Shown: in pieces, positions 25,370 to 29,393 of the stretch
How the letters are laid out: every line of letters starts with the position of its first letter
How positions within the stretch are numbered: position 1 is the first letter of the stretch
Source: an uncultured Gilliamella sp.
Lineage (GTDB): Bacteria; Pseudomonadota; Gammaproteobacteria; Enterobacterales; Enterobacteriaceae
Length of the DNA: 29,393 bases
Direction of reading: 5' to 3'
Assembly (NCBI GenBank): GCA_945291235.1
Contig: CALYQY010000020.1
Coordinates: 1-29,393 of the forward strand
Notes under the pieces: generated by a model
Database searches by the model: none
Seen by the model: only the letters and a program-made list of their open reading frames with translations
Told to the model about the DNA's origin: nothing
Program-made: the position numbers and the translations under genes

Positions 25370-26752
25370 TTGGCAAAAAGTGTTAAACGTGCGTATGTTT
25401 GTAATGATTGCGGGGCTGATTATCCACGTTGGCAAGGGCAATGTAGTGCTTGTCATGCTTGGAACACCATAACCGAAGTTAGGCTTGCAAGCTCATCATC
25501 ACGTAATGAACGATTAACAGGCTATGCCGGCAGTGTCGCCGGGCAAGCAAAAATCCAAAAATTATCTGAAATTAGTTTAGAAGCGCTACCGAGATTCTCA
25601 ACCGGATTTTCTGAATTCGATCGGGTGCTCGGTGGCGGTGTAGTGCCGGGGAGTGCGATATTGATCGGCGGTAATCCCGGCGCCGGTAAAAGTACCTTAT
25701 TACTGCAAACGATGAGTAAACTCTCAGCGCACATGAACACCCTTTATGTGACCGGGGAAGAGTCTTTACAACAAGTCGCTATGCGCGCCCACCGATTAGG
25801 TTTACCGACCGATAATATCAACATGCTGTCTGAAACCAGTATCGAGCAGATCTGTTTACTGGCCGATCAATCTCAACCAAAACTTATGGTGATTGATTCG
25901 ATACAAGTGATGCATCTGTCTGATATTCAATCCTCGCCCGGTAGTGTTGCGCAAGTGCGGGAAACCGCCGCTTATTTAACTCGCTTTGCCAAAACCAAAG
26001 GTATTGCCATTATTATGGTCGGTCATGTGACTAAAGACGGTTCGCTTGCGGGGCCTAAAGTGCTGGAACACTGCATTGACTGCTCAATATTATTAGACGG
26101 TGATGCCGATTCAAGGTTTAGAACGCTGCGCAGCCATAAAAACCGTTTTGGTGCAGTGAATGAACTTGGCGTTTTTGCCATGACTGAACAAGGTTTGAAA
26201 GAGGTAAGTAACCCGTCAGCAATATTTTTAAGTCGGGGTGATGAAATGCTACCCGGTAGCTCCGTTATGGTGTTATGGGAAGGTACCCGTCCACTGCTGG
26301 TAGAGATTCAAGCGCTGGTTGATCACTCCATGTATGGCAACCCAAGGCGAGTGACCGTGGGCTTAGATCAAAATCGCTTAGCGCTGTTGTTGGCGGTATT
26401 GCATCGACATGGTGGATTACAAATGGCCGATCAAGATATTTTTGTCAATGTGGTCGGTGGCGTAAAAGTGACAGAAACCAGCGCCGATTTAGCTTTAATC
26501 GCGGCCTTAGTTTCAAGTTTTCGCAATCGCCCGTTACCGCAAGATGTGGTCATTTTTGGCGAAATTGGTTTAGGTGGTGAAATCAGACCGGTTCCTAGTG
26601 GGCAAGAGCGAATTGCCGAAGCAGCTAAGCATGGCTTTAAAAAGGCGATCGTACCTATAGCCAATATGCCCAAAAAGAGACCAGAAAATATGCAAGTTTT
26701 TGGTGTGAAAAAAGTTTCTGAAGCGTTAGATATCTTAAATGATTTGTCATGA
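25370..26752 (+). CDS. radA: DNA repair protein RadA (branch-migration ATPase)
   Basis: RecA-like hexameric ATPase that drives branch migration in homologous recombination; 460 aa, the same length as E. coli RadA. A zinc finger lies at C11, C14, C25 and C28. Walker A is GGNPGAGKST near residue 100, the RadA-specific KNRFG motif is near 258-262, and the C-terminal Lon-like domain begins near 290 (VNVVGGVKVTETSADLALIAAL). The start codon is TTG at 25370: AGGAG lies six to seven bases upstream, and MAKSVKRAYVCNDCG from this codon aligns with the E. coli N-terminus. It is coupled to serB and followed by a strong hairpin before convergent ppnN. Confidence 0.96.
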   Translation: MAKSVKRAYVCNDCGADYPRWQGQCSACHAWNTITEVRLASSSSRNERLTGYAGSVAGQAKIQKLSEISLEALPRFSTGFSEFDRVLGGGVVPGSAILIGGNPGAGKSTLLLQTMSKLSAHMNTLYVTGEESLQQVAMRAHRLGLPTDNINMLSETSIEQICLLADQSQPKLMVIDSIQVMHLSDIQSSPGSVAQVRETAAYLTRFAKTKGIAIIMVGHVTKDGSLAGPKVLEHCIDCSILLDGDADSRFRTLRSHKNRFGAVNELGVFAMTEQGLKEVSNPSAIFLSRGDEMLPGSSVMVLWEGTRPLLVEIQALVDHSMYGNPRRVTVGLDQNRLALLLAVLHRHGGLQMADQDIFVNVVGGVKVTETSADLALIAALVSSFRNRPLPQDVVIFGEIGLGGEIRPVPSGQERIAEAAKHGFKKAIVPIANMPKKRPENMQVFGVKKVSEALDILNDLS

Positions 26753-26768
26753 TTTTAGCTACTTGCTA

Positions 26769-26802
26769 ACTACTCTGCCGACATCTTTGCTGGCAGAGTA
26801 GT
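26769..26802. terminator. Bidirectional hairpin between radA and ppnN
   Basis: ACTACTCTGCC / GGCAGAGTAGT is a perfect 11-bp stem with a 12-base loop, lying centrally between two convergent stop codons. No T-run of note follows on either strand, so it may rely on Rho or act as an mRNA end stabiliser. Confidence 0.65.
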
Positions 26803-26831
26803 GATATCATTAAAGGATATAATTAACAGGG

Positions 26832-28208
26832 CTAATAACAGATCTCATAACATGGCTGGTAAGCGCTTCCGCCCGGTAATTTCATCCGATCTTGTTTAAC
26901 AAAACTGCGTAACAGATTATCCAACTGTTTCATCAGCTCACGATCTCCTTGCAACTTGTATGGACCATGTTCAGCAATTTGCTTCATGCCAAACTCTTTG
27001 ACATTGCCGGCAACAATACCGGAAAAAGCACGGCGTAAGTCGGCGGCCAATAGCTCAACCGGTTGATCTTTATGTAAATTCAGCGCAGCCATATTTTCAT
27101 GAATTGGCGTAAACGGATGCTGGAGTGATTCATCGATTTTCAGCAGCCAGTTAAATCCATAAGCATCGCCGGTTTTTAAGCGGGAAGATTTAACCTGTTT
27201 GACCCCTTCTTTCATAATCCGAGCGACCTTTTCCGGTGAATCAATCACAATTTGATAAAGTTGAGTCGCTTGTTCACCAAGGGTATTACGAATAAAGTCA
27301 TCGATTGCCGTAAAATAATCTTCACACTCTTTTGGACCGGTTAAAATAAGCGGTAAAGTTTGATTTTTATTGGCCGGATTTAACAAAATACCCAAAATAT
27401 AAAGCAGCTCTTCAGCGGTGCCCGGACCGCCGGGAAAAATAACAATACCGTGCGCGATACGGACAAACGCTTCAAGCCGTTTTTCAATATCGGGCATAAT
27501 AATAAGTTCATTTACCAGTGCATTAGGTGGCTCAGCGGCAATGATTGAAGGCTCTGTCATACCAATAAATCGACTTTCTTTATAACGTTGCTGAGCATGA
27601 CCAACAGCGGCGCCTTTCATTGGGGCTTCCATAATGCCGGGTCCACAGCCAGTGCAGATATTAAGCTCACGTAACCCTAACTGCATGCCGACTTGACGGG
27701 CATAATAGTATTCGTTTTCATTAATCGAATGCCCACCCCAACAAACAATAAGGTTAGGCTCTTCGCCAACATGTAGCGCATTGGCGTTACGCAAAATCGA
27801 AAACACAAGGTTGGTGATGTAATAGGAGAGGTCTTTTTCAAGTTTCACATTAGAAACTAACTGTTTTACCGCACTAATTTGGCTGTTTAAGAAAAGAATA
27901 TCACGCAACACCGCAAAAAGATTTGCCTGTATTGAGCGAATAATTTTCTTATCGACAAAAGCGCTTTCCGGGGCATCAATAAGCTCTAATTTGACCCCAC
28001 GCTCTTTACTAATAACATTGACTTCAAACGATTTAAATCTATCTAAAAGTTCTTTAGTACTATCGGTTTTACTGCCGGCATTAAGTGTCGCTAATGCACA
28101 ATTTCTAAATAGCTGATAGAGTTCACTATTGGCTGATTTTTTTAAAATATCAACCTCAGCTTGTGCCAGCAAATCCATTGATCCAAAAGGGCTTACTTGG
28201 GTGATCAT
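26832..28208 (-). CDS. ppnN: Pyrimidine/purine nucleotide 5'-monophosphate nucleosidase PpnN
   Basis: LOG-family nucleosidase (formerly YgdH) that splits nucleoside monophosphates into base and ribose 5-phosphate and is a (p)ppGpp target in E. coli. Length 458 aa (E. coli 454). The catalytic LOG pattern appears as [16 protein letters not shown] and [13 protein letters not shown]. coli has Val where this PGG-x-GTAEE reads Pro. Flanking regions [20 protein letters not shown] and [13 protein letters not shown] also match. I start it at 28208 ([12 protein letters not shown]) because GGAGG lies six bases before it; the ATG at 28220 is upstream of that ribosome site. It stands alone, convergent with radA. 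Confidence 0.95.
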   Translation of the reverse strand: MITQVSPFGSMDLLAQAEVDILKKSANSELYQLFRNCALATLNAGSKTDSTKELLDRFKSFEVNVISKERGVKLELIDAPESAFVDKKIIRSIQANLFAVLRDILFLNSQISAVKQLVSNVKLEKDLSYYITNLVFSILRNANALHVGEEPNLIVCWGGHSINENEYYYARQVGMQLGLRELNICTGCGPGIMEAPMKGAAVGHAQQRYKESRFIGMTEPSIIAAEPPNALVNELIIMPDIEKRLEAFVRIAHGIVIFPGGPGTAEELLYILGILLNPANKNQTLPLILTGPKECEDYFTAIDDFIRNTLGEQATQLYQIVIDSPEKVARIMKEGVKQVKSSRLKTGDAYGFNWLLKIDESLQHPFTPIHENMAALNLHKDQPVELLAADLRRAFSGIVAGNVKEFGMKQIAEHGPYKLQGDRELMKQLDNLLRSFVKQDRMKLPGGSAYQPCYEICY

Positions 28209-28356
28209 CACAACCTCCATTTGACGGTTTTATCGACAAGGAAATCATTATATACCGAAATAGAATGAAAACTAAGCAAAGCTGCAAATAACCTAAAAAT
28301 ATAGGGTAATAGAGTGAATGAAAAAATTTTCCTAGTTATGAAATAAATAAATCCCC

Positions 28357-28362
28357 TATAAT
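28357..28362 (+). promoter_or_regulatory. TATAAT -10 element before the membrane-protein gene
   Basis: A perfect TATAAT lies about 70 bases upstream of the ATG at 28433. The -35 position (AGTTAT, 17-bp spacer) is poor, so activator dependence or chance are both possible. Confidence 0.35.
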
Positions 28363-28432
28363 AAGCAAAAAACGTTAAAAATTGTCATATTATTCAAACT
28401 ACAAGGTATTAATCAAAGTTAGCGAGTTATCA

Positions 28433-29176
28433 ATGAAAAAGGATTTTTATTTACTTAAAGGGACTGTCAGTAAGTTGAAGAAAGGAGAAAAGGACGAACA
28501 AACTCTGCTATTAATCTCATCCATTCTGGCTTTTTTTAGTTATTTATTCAAATCTCGCCCGTTGTTAAAAGGAAAATACTTCACCTGTTATGTGGGTAAT
28601 CATGCGGTCGAAGGGCGAGTTAGCCGCATTGCTTTTGAAGAGGGTGACTATGTTGAAATGCTGGTCAAACCGCCACAAGACTACGATACTTATCAATGCT
28701 ATGCCATTCGAGTTCCAGCGCAACACATGTTGATTTTTCCCCGTTATATTGGCATGTCAACATGTGAATTTTTGAAAATAAACTTTATTTTAACTACCGT
28801 TATGGTTGTGATTTGTTGTCTTGTATTTTTAATTATAAGCCTTTGCAATGATTCGCCATTGAGTTACCTGATTAATATAATTAAATATAGCTTTTGGGGG
28901 TGGATATTTGGCATTATTTTCATCTTCTTTGCGGCAGGTGGCGGGTACTCGTTTTTTGGTAATCAAGTTTTAGCTTATTGGGGTTATCCAAAACCTTGGC
29001 GACATAGCGTTGCTGACGAAACCATACGATTTAAAAAATTATATCGTGCAGGTGCCAGTGACATATTTAATGATCCGCAGACACCCGAATTTAAACCGTT
29101 AGCGCAATTTAAAGGCGAATGTGATTATTATTGTAAAACGCCAACATTGCCTAACTGGCTACCAATTATTGACTAG
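28433..29176 (+). CDS. Unrecognised membrane protein, two helices, soluble N-domain
   Basis: Protein of 247 aa from ATG 28433; an upstream TTG start at 28382 is open but less likely. Residues about 1-110 are soluble, with KGKYFTCYVGNHAVEGRVSRIAF, EEGDYVEMLVKP and YAIRVPAQHMLIFPRYIGMS suggesting a small beta domain. Two hydrophobic helices follow (about 116-138 and 150-175), then a cytoplasmic or periplasmic tail with YWGYPKPWRHSVADE and five aromatic-rich segments. There is no signal peptide. The GDYVE and RVPAQH pattern recalls proteins labelled putative type VI secretion effectors in enterobacteria, but I cannot confirm this and no secretion gene is present. It is followed 32 bases later by another gene on the same strand. 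Function unknown. Confidence 0.75.
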   Translation: MKKDFYLLKGTVSKLKKGEKDEQTLLLISSILAFFSYLFKSRPLLKGKYFTCYVGNHAVEGRVSRIAFEEGDYVEMLVKPPQDYDTYQCYAIRVPAQHMLIFPRYIGMSTCEFLKINFILTTVMVVICCLVFLIISLCNDSPLSYLINIIKYSFWGWIFGIIFIFFAAGGGYSFFGNQVLAYWGYPKPWRHSVADETIRFKKLYRAGASDIFNDPQTPEFKPLAQFKGECDYYCKTPTLPNWLPIID

Positions 29177-29208
29177 ATAGCATCAACGAATAACAAAGAA
29201 GGAATTTT

Positions 29209-29393
29209 ATGAAATCTTGCACCACAACCTCGATTGCACATTATCAAATTATCACTGGTTATATCACGGATTTAGCTGTCTATTCATCACGAGAGACTTT
29301 TATTCAAGCCCGCCAATTAGCTGGGTGTGCGGATATTAATTTAAACTCAATCGGTTATCTCGCTGTGGTGTATAAAATCAATCAAATGATTGC
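29209..29393 (+). CDS. Partial unrecognised gene, cut by the window end
   Basis: The 61 visible codons start at an ATG behind a good AAGGA ribosome site and stay open to the edge. The peptide begins MKSCTTTSIAHYQI and continues with ITGYITDLAVYSSRE and LAGCADINLNSIGYLAVVYKINQ. It has no signal peptide or helix typical of a membrane segment. It lies 32 bp behind the two-helix membrane protein, so the two are probably co-transcribed and may act together. I do not recognise the family. Confidence 0.65.
   Translation, partial: MKSCTTTSIAHYQIITGYITDLAVYSSRETFIQARQLAGCADINLNSIGYLAVVYKINQMI

Overview
The window looks like chromosomal DNA of an AT-rich gammaproteobacterium. PlsB, RadA, SerB, RsmB, PpnN, FdhE, YdiB and AroD all read as close relatives of the Escherichia coli or Haemophilus proteins, but gene order differs from E. 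coli and intergenic DNA is very AT-rich. An Orbaceae member (Gilliamella, Frischella or Orbus type, insect gut) fits best. That placement is inference; no rRNA or other marker is present. I found no tRNA, rRNA, CRISPR array or intact insertion sequence.

Layout. (1) 1-656 has no intact gene but holds a degenerate 223-bp tandem duplication of old coding sequence. (2) 657-4718, minus strand: an ABC importer of the TrpXYZ-like (PF04392 binding protein) type, with two paralogous binding proteins, one permease and one ATPase; a TyrR-box-like palindrome lies upstream of the inner binding protein. (3) 4944-10692, minus strand: a membrane-bound respiratory formate dehydrogenase operon, alpha-beta-gamma followed by fdhE. 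The alpha subunit has cysteine where E. coli FdnG has selenocysteine, and an FNR-like palindrome lies upstream. (4) 11017-13443: plsB. (5) 13677-20043, minus strand: a quinate/shikimate-type cluster containing a TIM-barrel protein, YdiB-like dehydrogenase, type I dehydroquinase, SDR, ABM-fold monooxygenase and, behind a hairpin, a large Old-Yellow-Enzyme-like Fe-S flavoprotein. A NhaC/YuiF-like antiporter-family permease is divergent from it. (6) 21839-23131: rsmB. (7) 23187-24176: a divergent flavodoxin-fold oxidoreductase and HxlR regulator pair with a perfect palindromic operator candidate. (8) 24386-28208: serB-radA, then convergent ppnN. (9) 28433-end: an unrecognised two-helix membrane protein and a second gene cut by the window edge.

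How the genes work together. FdnGHI with FdhE would oxidise periplasmic formate and pass electrons to quinone, probably under oxygen control. In region 5, YdiB and AroD interconvert quinate, 3-dehydroquinate, 3-dehydroshikimate and shikimate. The TIM-barrel protein could dehydrate 3-dehydroshikimate, or the flavoprotein could reduce the shikimate double bond. Both substrate assignments are inference. This cluster is the best candidate in the window for an incompletely described pathway.
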